64,000 nt of DNA from Bremerella sp. P1 (GCF_028748185.1 NZ_CP118164.1:2976001-3040000), one strand, 5' to 3'. Positions 45,164 to 51,603 are shown, numbered from the stretch's first letter. The notes: a model not told the origin generated them from the sequence alone. Numbers and translations are program-made.

Positions 45164-45329
45164 GATCAGCCTCCTTCGCTGCCAAGATCGCACAGACCAT
45201 CGCGTTGGATGCGTTGGCAATGTTGCACGCAGCCTGCGAAAACTTTAGTGCGTCGCTCGAGTCTTCTGCGGTACTTGCCTTCTTAGATAGAAGACCTGCA
45301 TAGTTCTTCATCGTCTCTGCTTCATTCAT
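45150..45329 (-). CDS. 59-residue helical protein in the terminase-small position
   Basis: ATG 45329 to TAA 45150. Mostly Ala/Ser/Asn helical (STAEDSSDALKFSQAACN). GGAG lies eleven bases upstream. First gene of the late operon, where a terminase small subunit is expected, but it is far shorter than known TerS proteins, with no clear DNA-binding motif. May be a TerS remnant or unrelated. Confidence 0.55.
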   Translation of the reverse strand: MNEAETMKNYAGLLSKKASTAEDSSDALKFSQAACNIANASNAMVCAILAAKEADLERV

Positions 45330-45650
45330 CGGGTTCTAACTCCGAAAAAAGGAAGAAGTGGAAGATTGCCTGAGCTGGCCAGGCTCAGGCGCCTGCGCAA
45401 AGAAGGCGTCAGTGGAGGGTGACTGACGCTCGCGCGCGTGAAGTGTAAGGGAGAGGTCCCATTTCCAGCAGAGTGGCCATCAAACCGCAGCGCTACAGCA
45501 GGACGGATAGATGCCAGCGGGTATCCTCAGGTACCACGCCATGACCGAAAGATGCACTTCATCGAGAGGTGTCAGTCATGGGCTTATCTTGCCCCACTCA
45601 ACCTTCACCTGTCCCGAGTTTGTGGGACCGCATGAAGGCTGGCGGGAAAG
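45330..45650 (-). promoter_or_regulatory. Late-operon leader with two strong hairpins
   Basis: No gene seen. In the transcript between the tRNA and the first late gene, two GC-rich stems form. One is GCGTCAGT/ACTGACGC (45406-45413 with 45422-45429), eight perfect pairs. The other is CCTGAGC/GCTCAGG (45369-45375 with 45383-45389) around a CTGGCCAG core. They could attenuate or protect the late mRNA after the tRNA is cut out. Role inferred. Confidence 0.5.
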
Positions 45651-45727
45651 GGCCACGCCTGGGAATCGAACCCAGCACCTCCTGCTCTCAAGAAGCAGGT
45701 GATCCACCACTATGATCTTGCGCGACC
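45651..45727 (-). tRNA. Unusual phage tRNA, expanded anticodon arm
   Basis: Transcript 77 nt. Eight-pair acceptor GGTCGCGC/GCGTGGCC; D stem GATC/GATC with loop ATAGTGGTG; normal T arm CTGGG-TTCGATT-CCCAG; variable loop AGGTG. The anticodon arm is 19 nt instead of 17: stem CCTGC/GCAGG with a nine-base loop TTCTTGAGA, or six pairs with loop TCTTGAG. The anticodon cannot be fixed. The centred reading is TTG (Gln) with C instead of T at position 33; shifted readings give CTT (Lys), TGA (Ser) or TCT (Arg). No CCA encoded. First element of the late transcript. Confidence 0.7.
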
Positions 45728-45739
45728 TGTGTTGTCACA

Positions 45740-45792
45740 TTGACAACTAGTGAGAACTGCACGAATTGTACACTATGATCTTTTCCTGTCAA
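45740..45792 (-). promoter_or_regulatory. Late leftward promoter with operator at the start site
   Basis: Read leftward: TTGACA (45792-45787), 16-bp spacer, TACAAT (45770-45765), then the motif TTCTCACTAGTTGTCAA at 45756-45740, covering about +1 to +17. A strong sigma70-like promoter that a bound repressor would block. It drives the tRNA and all packaging and structural genes. Confidence 0.78.
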
Positions 45793-45821
45793 TCACCCTA
45801 TCGGGTGGAAAGGTGATAAAA

Positions 45822-46412
45822 TCACTCAGATTTCCCAAAGTTTTCCAAATCTTTTAGGGCTTCAGCGTGGCTGGGGTCTTCTGGAGGCTCCTCGTCACCC
45901 TTTTTCTCGCCCTTGTCTCGGAAGCCATCCACCTTCTGCACACGATCCAAAAGGTCTACCCAGCCGCCCTTGACGGTGAGCATGTTCTCGACCATGCCAA
46001 TGGCCAGCAGGCTGGGAGCTTTGCGATCACGTGCCAGTTTTGCCAGGGGCAGGGACGACCAGTCGATCTTATGCAGTGGTGCTTCACCCTTGGGGTAGTC
46101 GCTCATCTCGTCGCCTGTGAGCTTGCGTGCCACTAGGGTGAAGACTCGCAGTGCCCATATGGCGTTCACAGCGAATGTCTCGTCATTGCGTGCGTTAGAG
46201 ATTACCTCGATGCGTGCTTCCAAGTCAGATCGCTTCTGCTTCGCTTCCTGCTCCTCTGCACGCACTTGGGCCTGTTCACTCATAAGATCCTCTTGGTGCT
46301 TTCTGCGTGGCTCTGATGGCCTGTGACGAGACTTCCATGGGGTTCTGTGGAAGGTTGGCTTTTTGCTGCGGATAGTAGGTGGCGCACGTCGCTTCCAGGG
46401 TTTGCGTGGCAT
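45822..46412 (-). CDS. Hypothetical protein with basic N-terminus
   Basis: 196 residues from ATG 46412 (MPRKPWKRRAPPT), two bases after the previous stop; an in-frame ATG at 46283 (MSEQAQVRAEEQ) has a better ribosome site AGAGGA and gives 153. The first 43 residues are Arg/Pro/Lys-rich. The rest is a helical domain with coiled-coil start and a compact middle (SLPLAKLARDRKAPSLLAIG). Last gene before the late promoter. Not recognised. Confidence 0.6.
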   Translation of the reverse strand: MPRKPWKRRAPPTIRSKKPTFHRTPWKSRHRPSEPRRKHQEDLMSEQAQVRAEEQEAKQKRSDLEARIEVISNARNDETFAVNAIWALRVFTLVARKLTGDEMSDYPKGEAPLHKIDWSSLPLAKLARDRKAPSLLAIGMVENMLTVKGGWVDLLDRVQKVDGFRDKGEKKGDEEPPEDPSHAEALKDLENFGKSE

Positions 46413-46413
46413 T

Positions 46414-46680
46414 CTAACCGTCCCTGGTGCCATGGCACTTTGGAAAGCCAACGCAGCCATAGAAGTGACTACCAGTCTTGCTGTTCAGTCGCTTGACGGT
46501 CTCCTTCTTGCATCGTGGGCACGGCCCAGGGCCTCGTGGCTTGCGGCGGCCACCACCAGAGAACACCCACATCTCAGTCATCCCATCCTCCCAGTTGTCT
46601 GGGTCATCGTAGAATCCACCAAGAGTGGCCTCATCCCAATCCATCATCTCACCGAGAGCATAGTCTGCCATGTCACCCAT
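46414..46680 (-). CDS. Topoisomerase-type zinc-finger protein
   Basis: 88 residues. Acidic first half (MMDWDEATLGGFYDDPDNWE), then a C-terminal zf-C4 topoisomerase finger: CPRCKKETVKRLNSKTGSHF, YGC and FPKCHGT. This finger binds single-stranded DNA in bacterial topoisomerase I. Standalone phage version; role unknown. Confidence 0.68.
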   Translation of the reverse strand: MGDMADYALGEMMDWDEATLGGFYDDPDNWEDGMTEMWVFSGGGRRKPRGPGPCPRCKKETVKRLNSKTGSHFYGCVGFPKCHGTRDG

Positions 46681-46688
46681 CAGTCATC

Positions 46689-46919
46689 CTACTCCTCGTC
46701 AACCTCTGTGTCGCCCAGTGCGTCAAACTCTTCCACGTCCAGGTCCAATGTGACCATCTCTGGCTCCAGGAAGTAGTTCACCAGCTCATCTTCCACGTAG
46801 AAGAGAGCTTTGTCTCGCCCATGGGCATCAGTCTTGATCACAAACCTCTCGGCTATCACCTGGAATGGGATGATATTCTTCGGTAGCACCGAGTAGATGT
46901 TGAGCTTGCTGGCATCCAT
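46689..46919 (-). CDS. Small acidic hypothetical protein
   Basis: 76 residues (MDASKLNIYSVLPKNIIPF), with a strongly acidic C-terminus (LDLDVEEFDALGDTEVDEE). No recognised motif. Part of the leftward small-gene block. Confidence 0.6.
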   Translation of the reverse strand: MDASKLNIYSVLPKNIIPFQVIAERFVIKTDAHGRDKALFYVEDELVNYFLEPEMVTLDLDVEEFDALGDTEVDEE

Positions 46920-46927
46920 GGCTGTGC

Positions 46928-47035
46928 CTACCTCTGTGATTTACGCTGGATTCTCTTGCCAGTCTCAAGGCCTGACATAAATGCAATGAATGTGGACGCC
47001 AACAAGAAGATGGTGAATGTGCTCCAGTGGATCAC
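46928..47035 (-). CDS. 35-residue membrane peptide
   Basis: GTG 47035, with GGAGG seven bases upstream, to TAG 46928. Sequence reads MIHWSTFTIFLLASTFIAF with one membrane span and a basic tail GKRIQRKSQR. Overlaps the previous stop (TTGTGA). Small toxic or lysis peptide possible. Confidence 0.5.
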   Translation of the reverse strand: MIHWSTFTIFLLASTFIAFMSGLETGKRIQRKSQR

Positions 47036-47325
47036 AATTCCCCTCCAAGATAGTGCAGGCAAGCCTCTCGCCTGGCCTCATTGGCATTCTCAATAATCAC
47101 ATTGCCTTCGATTTCACACACGTCGTAGCCCATGTCTTCAAGCTGATTGCCTGAGAGGATCAGCAGCTGGTAGAGTTTCTTATGACTCTCTACCACATCA
47201 CCCCACTTGTAGTAGCTGTCAGAGCCATCTGGGCTCACGTAGGCAATTGCGCCGAAGGGGCGTTTCGCCTGTAAGACCTGCAACAAGTCAGCCTCTGTCA
47301 GGCTGTAGAGTTCCTTCTCAGTCAT
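47032..47325 (-). CDS. Hypothetical protein
   Basis: 97 residues from ATG 47325, preceded by AAGGAAATCAC; the longer frame from 47376 lies within the previous gene. Sequence MTEKELYSLTEADLLQVL with a helix-strand pattern and a Glu-rich end (CEIEGNVIIENANEARREAC). No family recognised. Confidence 0.62.
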   Translation of the reverse strand: MTEKELYSLTEADLLQVLQAKRPFGAIAYVSPDGSDSYYKWGDVVESHKKLYQLLILSGNQLEDMGYDVCEIEGNVIIENANEARREACLHYLGGEL

Positions 47326-47477
47326 GTGATTTCCTTCCAGGAATAAACCGTGTAGCCATCGGGAAGTCCTTCCCATGCACGCCCATTAAAGAACACTCTA
47401 CGCAGTTCCTCGCTGTAGCCAGATTCCATCTTGGGATCACAGATCCAGGCGTTGTACCAGCCAGCTTCTTCAGGCAT
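47322..47477 (-). CDS. 51-residue hypothetical protein
   Basis: ATG 47477 (GAGGAG upstream, TCACATG context) to TGA 47322, sharing bases with the next start. Aromatic-rich (EEAGWYNAWICDPKMESGYS, then FFNGRAWEGLPDGYTVYSW), resembling a small WW or beta-hairpin fold. Not recognised. Confidence 0.55.
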   Translation of the reverse strand: MPEEAGWYNAWICDPKMESGYSEELRRVFFNGRAWEGLPDGYTVYSWKEIT

Positions 47478-47481
47478 GTGA

Positions 47482-48132
47482 CTACTCCTCGATGTACTCG
47501 GTGCTGACCGTGTAGATGATGCCCGTGATTGGAGTGCCATCAGGCTTGGTCAAGATGGCACTCTTGGACTGTAAGCCCTTGATCACAGCGTCTCGCTCCT
47601 TCACCTTCTCGCTCAACCCCTCGATGCTCTTGCCCATCTTGCTGATAGACATGCCCAGGTGAGCACAGCGATCTTGGTAGTAGCGACGATCTGTGTATTC
47701 TTTGTTGAGCTTTTCACGCAGAGAATCACATTCCTCGTGCTTCTTCTGAATGACCGTGTTCAGCTCTGTCATCTGGTCGGAATACTCTTCCAGGTTCTGG
47801 CGTGCCTCATTAAGCTCCATCAGGGCCGCAGCGAGATCACCATCCATTAGAGTTGTGCGGTGCTCCAGATGCTTCTTATCGGCCTCCAGAGCTGCGATAC
47901 GAGCCTGATCCTTTTCCCACAGCTCGTCGTAGTCACCCTGGCAACCATCCAGGCAACTACTTAGATGATCCTTCACGTTCTCCAGGCCACTGATTCGCTT
48001 GTACGACTCAGCCAATTCCAGCCGCAGATCCACCAGTGTGGCCGATTGCTGCTGCCTGCCGACAATACTGCCGACCCATAGACAGATGGCTATAGCCACC
48101 AAGGTAAACAGTACTGTGATTCCAAAATCCAT
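47482..48132 (-). CDS. Membrane-anchored coiled-coil protein
   Basis: 216 residues. An N-terminal membrane span (VLFTLVAIAICLWVGSIVG) is followed by some 160 residues of coiled coil (ALMELNEARQNLEEYSDQM) and a short C-terminal tail. AGGAGG upstream of ATG 48132. Topology is like i-spanins or phage exclusion proteins. It is the first gene after an operator-like site at 48147. Confidence 0.62.
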   Translation of the reverse strand: MDFGITVLFTLVAIAICLWVGSIVGRQQQSATLVDLRLELAESYKRISGLENVKDHLSSCLDGCQGDYDELWEKDQARIAALEADKKHLEHRTTLMDGDLAAALMELNEARQNLEEYSDQMTELNTVIQKKHEECDSLREKLNKEYTDRRYYQDRCAHLGMSISKMGKSIEGLSEKVKERDAVIKGLQSKSAILTKPDGTPITGIIYTVSTEYIEE

Positions 48133-48146
48133 CTCTAACCCTCCTG

Positions 48147-48163
48147 TTTGTAACTAGTGAGAA
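48147..48163 (-). promoter_or_regulatory. Operator-like motif before the coiled-coil gene
   Basis: Leftward TTCTCACTAGTTACAAA, 15 bp before the start codon at 48132. A GATAAT box lies just upstream, but no matching -35 was found. Confidence 0.5.
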
Positions 48164-48166
48164 ACA

Positions 48167-49027
48167 TTATCCACAAAGACCGTAGGCTGACTGACAGGCA
48201 GGCGGTTCCTCTAACACCTCCAAGTCAGTCTCCTTACCTCCCCTGGCAGTCATTGGCCACTCAACCACCTCGTCAATCCAGTTGATATCCTTGCCTGGGA
48301 CTTTAGGCTTAAAGAATGGCAGCCCAGTCTTCTTCTCCCACTCACGCACCTTGTCGATCATCTCAGGGAAGCGGCGCGCCCAGTTGCGCACATCAGCCTT
48401 CTTTGAGTTGACGCAAGGTGCGCACCCAACCCGCTCAAAGCCGAGCGTATAAAGTTCATTCACTCGCTCGTTGTAGGCGGCCACATAGGCAAAGCACATC
48501 TCCTTTGTCCAGTCGATGATTGGATGACGTAGTGTCACACCAAAGAACTCATCCTCACACTCGTGCGGTCGCTTCGCACGCTTGCTGCTCTCATCCCATC
48601 GCACGCCTGCATAACGCACGAACTCCAGCCCCTTGTCGATAATGTTCTCACGAATCCAGCGCTGCTGCGGGTAGAGCTTCAAGTGCTCTGTGCAGAACTG
48701 AATCCTGCTGGATGGAAAGAAGCCCTTGATGTTGGCCAGGACATCAAATGTGAGCTTGTCATCAGGATTCAGGGCAAGCTCCTTGATTCGCTGCTGCACT
48801 GACGGGCGACGAGTCCCCATGTCACACACCAGTGGAGTGACCTCATGCACATGGTGCACATTCTCGCTGTACCAATGAATAAACTCGGTGGTGAGTGGGT
48901 GCTCATTGCCACCAGCATCGCTATTGAGAAGGATCACATCCTCTGCTGGGTAGCGATTGAGGAGCCACCTTGACGCAGCCTGTGAATCAATCCCACCAGA
49001 AAACCCAAGTATGTGCTTTGTGGCCAC
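48167..49027 (-). CDS. PAPS-reductase-family PP-loop protein
   Basis: 286 residues from GTG 49027 (GAGGAG upstream). The PP-loop SGGIDS lies near residue 10, followed by the AANDYL-like AED motif VILLNSDAGG. Later come RIQFCTEHLKLYPQQRW (conserved Cys of the PAPS/APS reductase family) and ERVGCAPCVNSKK. A Cys-rich end ACQSAYGLCG is seen. Such genes are common in phages, but their substrate is unsettled: sulphur mobilisation, nucleotide or tRNA thiolation, or DNA modification. No dnd-type neighbours here. Sits among uncharacterised small genes. Confidence 0.82.
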   Translation of the reverse strand: MATKHILGFSGGIDSQAASRWLLNRYPAEDVILLNSDAGGNEHPLTTEFIHWYSENVHHVHEVTPLVCDMGTRRPSVQQRIKELALNPDDKLTFDVLANIKGFFPSSRIQFCTEHLKLYPQQRWIRENIIDKGLEFVRYAGVRWDESSKRAKRPHECEDEFFGVTLRHPIIDWTKEMCFAYVAAYNERVNELYTLGFERVGCAPCVNSKKADVRNWARRFPEMIDKVREWEKKTGLPFFKPKVPGKDINWIDEVVEWPMTARGGKETDLEVLEEPPACQSAYGLCG

Positions 49028-49030
49028 TAA

Positions 49031-49405
49031 TCACTCCTCACTAGTTGATAACGACAAATTAAATAAAGAACTGCGATCAGCACTTGGCAGCAGTTCCCTG
49101 TCCCTCACCTCAGGATCATAATCAGTGCGTGTGATCTTGACCTGTCTTCCAGAGACAAGCCACATACCATCTTCACGCTTCACTAGAATCACATGGCCTC
49201 GGGTGGCTTTCACATGGCTCCACATGCACCAGGCAGATACCCTGTAATCACAGGAAGGTGGGTGCCAATTCCAAGAGATGCACTGCTGCATGATCTCTCT
49301 GCCGTAGGAGTCACAGTAGGTATTGATCTCCAGGAGATCACACTGTGCTGTGTGATGAGAATCACATGGACAAGAGGAGAACAGCAGTGCGGTCAGAAGG
49401 AGCAT
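49031..49405 (-). CDS. Exported small protein, lipoprotein-like
   Basis: 124 residues from ATG 49405 (the TAA of the upstream gene overlaps the AATCACATG context). N-terminus MLLLTALLFSSCPCDSHH is a signal peptide with a Cys at a lipobox-like place (LFSSC). The body is Cys/Trp/His-rich (YCDSYGREIMQQCISWNWHP). A surface or periplasmic product, perhaps superinfection exclusion. An operator-like motif TCCTCACTAGTTGATAA (49035-49051) overlaps its 3' end. Confidence 0.58.
   Translation of the reverse strand: MLLLTALLFSSCPCDSHHTAQCDLLEINTYCDSYGREIMQQCISWNWHPPSCDYRVSAWCMWSHVKATRGHVILVKREDGMWLVSGRQVKITRTDYDPEVRDRELLPSADRSSLFNLSLSTSEE
49035..49051 (+). promoter_or_regulatory. Operator-like motif within a gene end
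   Basis: TCCTCACTAGTTGATAA overlaps the 3' end of the exported-protein gene, 8 bp before the start of the PAPS-reductase-family gene. No promoter boxes around it. Confidence 0.5.
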
Positions 49406-49409
49406 GTGA

Positions 49410-49562
49410 TTATTCCCCAATCAGTGCGACCATCTTCCAGAGATTTCCTGTGATGCGCGCAGTCAACAGGTTGATCTGACTGGCCAACTCCTCACGACTA
49501 AGATCGGAGCTTGCCTTTGTTTCATCTGGCTTAGTGCCGCGCAGTAGTCCTTCAAAGTCCAT
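49410..49562 (-). CDS. 50-residue helical protein
   Basis: ATG 49562 (in AATCACATG context) to TAA 49410. Sequence MDFEGLLRGTKPDETKASSD, then a helix (LSREELASQINLLTARITGN). No recognised motif. The next gene's start follows the stop within five bases. Confidence 0.55.
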   Translation of the reverse strand: MDFEGLLRGTKPDETKASSDLSREELASQINLLTARITGNLWKMVALIGE

Positions 49563-49570
49563 GTGATTAC

Positions 49571-49813
49571 CTACGCCTCAAATTTGCCAGTTTCTGCATA
49601 GTGCTTGAGAATGCTGGCCAGTTCGCCTGCACGCTCCTGGTCTAGGGCAACGCTGGATTCCTCTGGTTCAACTGTAAAGCAGAGATGGTCAACACCATTG
49701 TACTTCACTGCCTCTACGGTCAACGTGTCACTCCATTCATCACAGCAGTGTAAGACCACTTGGCGAAGCGGCTTTAGGCACTCACCCTTGTACTCAAGCT
49801 CAATACCTTCCAT
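49571..49813 (-). CDS. Hypothetical protein
   Basis: 80 residues from ATG 49813, preceded by GGAGG eight bases upstream; an in-frame ATG at 49852 would begin almost at the predicted transcript start. Sequence MEGIELEYKGECLKPLRQVV with a mixed fold (AVKYNGVDHLCFTVEPEES). First gene after the promoter at 49856. No family recognised. Confidence 0.6.
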   Translation of the reverse strand: MEGIELEYKGECLKPLRQVVLHCCDEWSDTLTVEAVKYNGVDHLCFTVEPEESSVALDQERAGELASILKHYAETGKFEA

Positions 49814-49855
49814 CACAACCCTCCAAAAACAAAACAAACAAACCCAACGCATGTG

Positions 49856-49884
49856 ATTCTATTCCTCACTACTTGAGAACACAA
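49856..49884 (-). promoter_or_regulatory. Leftward promoter with operator in the spacer
   Basis: Read leftward: TTGTGT (49884-49879), 17-bp spacer holding the motif (TCTCAAGTAGTGAGGAA), TAGAAT (49861-49856). Same architecture as at 9897 and 50856. It drives the small-gene block from 49813 down. Confidence 0.65.
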
Positions 49885-50027
49885 GCAGAAATAAAAAGAA
49901 ATCGCATTTGCCTCAGTCTCACCTCCACACTACTCACAATCACAGAGCATGTGATCACCAACAACACACAATAATCACATGGTGTGAGGTGGAGTGAGAA
50001 TGGCTTCATGGGAGTGTCGAAGAACAT
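49869..50027 (-). CDS. 52-residue hydrophobic protein
   Basis: ATG 50027 (upstream GGGAG and TAA of the previous gene in GAGTAATCACATG) to TAG 49869. Sequence has a Cys/Val-rich membrane-like stretch (CDYCVLLVITCSVIVSSVEV). Its stop lies inside the operator-like site. Small phage peptide, unrecognised. Confidence 0.45.
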   Translation of the reverse strand: MFFDTPMKPFSLHLTPCDYCVLLVITCSVIVSSVEVRLRQMRFLFISACVLK

Positions 50028-50031
50028 GTGA

Positions 50032-50253
50032 TTACTCCCTGGTGAGCTTTAGCCACACCTGCTCATTAGCTTTGGCTAGTGCTAGATTGCTCGGTGTGGA
50101 TACGCAGAGCATCTTTTGAGGAAGGCTTGTTGCTCGTAGAGCAGCGTTTAAGCAGTTATCAATAGCACCCCCTGGTGGATCATCAGCAAACTCACTAAAG
50201 GCATTAACCCACAAGGCCATCGACTTAAGACTTACACCAGACAACTCTTTCAT
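50032..50253 (-). CDS. 73-residue hypothetical protein
   Basis: ATG 50253 (GGTAATCACATG; the TAA is the upstream stop). Sequence MKELSGVSLKSMALWVNAFS, helical, ending QVWLKLTRE. A longer frame from 50319 contains the same ATG and is unlikely. No family recognised. Confidence 0.58.
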   Translation of the reverse strand: MKELSGVSLKSMALWVNAFSEFADDPPGGAIDNCLNAALRATSLPQKMLCVSTPSNLALAKANEQVWLKLTRE

Positions 50254-50257
50254 GTGA

Positions 50258-50341
50258 TTACCTGCCATCAACAAAAGACCATACTGTGGCCACAAAGCAA
50301 AGAAAGCACAAAGAGCCAAATGACACAGCTAAATAAAACAT
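50258..50341 (-). CDS. 27-residue membrane peptide
   Basis: ATG 50341 (GGGAGTGATCACATG) to TAA 50258. Sequence MFYLAVSFGSLCFLCFVATV, one hydrophobic segment. First in the leftward small-gene block and translated in the chained style of its neighbours. Confidence 0.45.
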   Translation of the reverse strand: MFYLAVSFGSLCFLCFVATVWSFVDGR

Positions 50342-50855
50342 GTGATCACTCCCTTTCACTTGGGTAGGTACATACCAGCACCATCAGTCCTTGGCGCAGA
50401 ACTCAAAATAAAAAAGCCGTAGGTGGCTAACCTGCCTTCTTGCATCCCCAGGGCATCCACCAAGGGGTGGGAGCAGTGTTGATAACGCGCAGTAGCTGGT
50501 GAGACATACTGCACTCACACACACGTCCTGGGAGACTCCCAGATCGCACTGCTGGACTTGGACTGCTCTCTGCTCAACTTACTTCATCACGACCGTGAGA
50601 CATGCTCACAGAGGCTCAGAAGGGATCACAGGGCATAGCCATATCTGACGTGATCCACCTGGCGACAAATGGATCGAGTGTCTGACCAGCTCAAAGGCTC
50701 ATCCTCTAGACACAGTGCTCAAACGCGAATGAAGGCGCTTCCCTAGTGAAATTTGTTACCCGCGCTCACAAGGCGGTGCGTGTGGGCTTGTGGCCCTTAT
50801 GGCAGGTACGCATGTGCCAGAGGTCGCAAACAGAGCGACTATCGCATAACCACTG
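50342..50855 (-). ncRNA. Long leader or non-coding RNA from the strong leftward promoter
   Basis: About 510 nt with no convincing gene. It holds several perfect inverted repeats: CTGGGAG-a-CTCCCAG (50528-50542) and GTGAG/CTCAC (50593-50607). A weak leftward terminator-like AGCC...GGCT plus T run lies at 50409-50428. It could be an untranslated leader or a regulatory RNA transcribed in the lysogen. Evidence is structure only. Confidence 0.45.
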
Positions 50856-50883
50856 ATTATACTCACTACTGGGAATCTGTCAA
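50856..50883 (-). promoter_or_regulatory. Perfect-consensus leftward promoter with operator in the spacer
   Basis: Leftward TTGACA (50883-50878), 16-bp spacer, TATAAT (50861-50856). The spacer carries an operator-like copy (top strand TACTCACTACTGGGAA, 50860-50875). A second copy lies just upstream at 50896-50911. The strongest-looking promoter in the window. Confidence 0.82.
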
Positions 50884-50895
50884 GAGCAAAAATGG

Positions 50896-50911
50896 TGCCG
50901 AGTAGTGAGAA
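50896..50911 (-). promoter_or_regulatory. Operator-like motif upstream of the leftward promoter
   Basis: Leftward TTCTCACTACTCGGCA, about 13 bp upstream of the -35 box of the 50856 promoter. Placed to allow cooperative binding with the spacer site. Confidence 0.55.
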
Positions 50912-51264
50912 TCACCAAAATAATTCAACTATTTCTGGTCGTATTGGGATCACGTGAATCCCCAGTGTCGCGGTAACTGTGTTATCAAATTGACAGCTTT
51001 GTATACCCTTGGTGGGTGGTAAGTCGTTGTGGGGTGGGGAGATGAGTGTTTGTCTAGGTGGGGGTACTAGTAGTATATCGTGACGGGCGCGGGGCGGGGG
51101 TCGATTCCAAAATTCCGCCTGGCCAGCCTGAAATTGCTGAAGAGTGTCTTTTTGAAATCCCTTATACGGCAAGGGTTTGCGTCACCCTCAGTTGTGGCTA
51201 GTCTCAATAGGGAGCTGACACGGTACTCTGATTCGGTCGCACGATTTTGGGGTGTTTTTAGGAT
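50912..51264. other. Regulatory gap, no gene seen
   Basis: No frame with ribosome site or codon pattern was found. GT-rich, contains TTGACA at 50990-50995 with no good -10 and several G runs (GGGGCGGGGG near 51091). Could hold an origin of replication; no iterons were identified by eye. Confidence 0.4.
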
Positions 51265-51303
51265 GTGTATCATTTTGATACACTAGACCGATCGGTCTAT
51301 ACT
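51265..51303 (+). promoter_or_regulatory. Rightward promoter with TetR-type palindrome in the spacer
   Basis: GTGTATCA-TTT-TGATACAC (51265-51283, perfect 8-bp arms) is joined directly to TAGACCGATCGGTCTA (51284-51299, a perfect 16-bp palindrome). TTGATA (51275-51280), 17-bp spacer and TATACT (51298-51303) make a good sigma70-like promoter around it. The palindrome has the TAGACC-N4-GGTCTA form of NemR/TetR-family operators. No TetR gene was seen in the window. It drives the right arm. Confidence 0.7.
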
Positions 51304-51423
51304 TAGTGTGCTAACGACATTACCCACCACTTCCACCCCTTCCACCATGTCTCACAACCCACGTGTCCACCTTCACCGTTCATTCCCACACACCACAGCA
51401 AGCCCAGCAATTCCAGTTCATTT

Positions 51424-51477
51424 TCTCACTACTTGACATTCTCAGTATTGACAAACGACCACAGTGTCGATAACTTG
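51424..51477 (+). promoter_or_regulatory. Rightward promoter with two abutting operators
   Basis: TTCTCACTACTTGACAT (51424-51440) runs into TTCTCAGTATTGACAAA (51440-51456). TTGACA (51449-51454), 17-bp spacer, TAACTT (51472-51477) form the promoter. An ACGCCC-GCTA-GGGCGT hairpin (51526-51541) lies in the leader before ArdA. Confidence 0.7.
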
Positions 51478-51603
51478 TTATGTACTGGGATCGACAACCC
51501 GAGCGAATTACCACCTAATGTCGAAACGCCCGCTAGGGCGTCTGTGGACATGACAAACCCACACTGACGAGACACGTCACACAATCACACAAGGAGAAAT
51601 CAC

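Noticed and set aside
50912-51286. Open frames of 60-90 codons in the regulatory gap
   Set aside because: No ribosome sites, unlike nearly all other phage genes, and they lie in or next to operator and promoter sequence.
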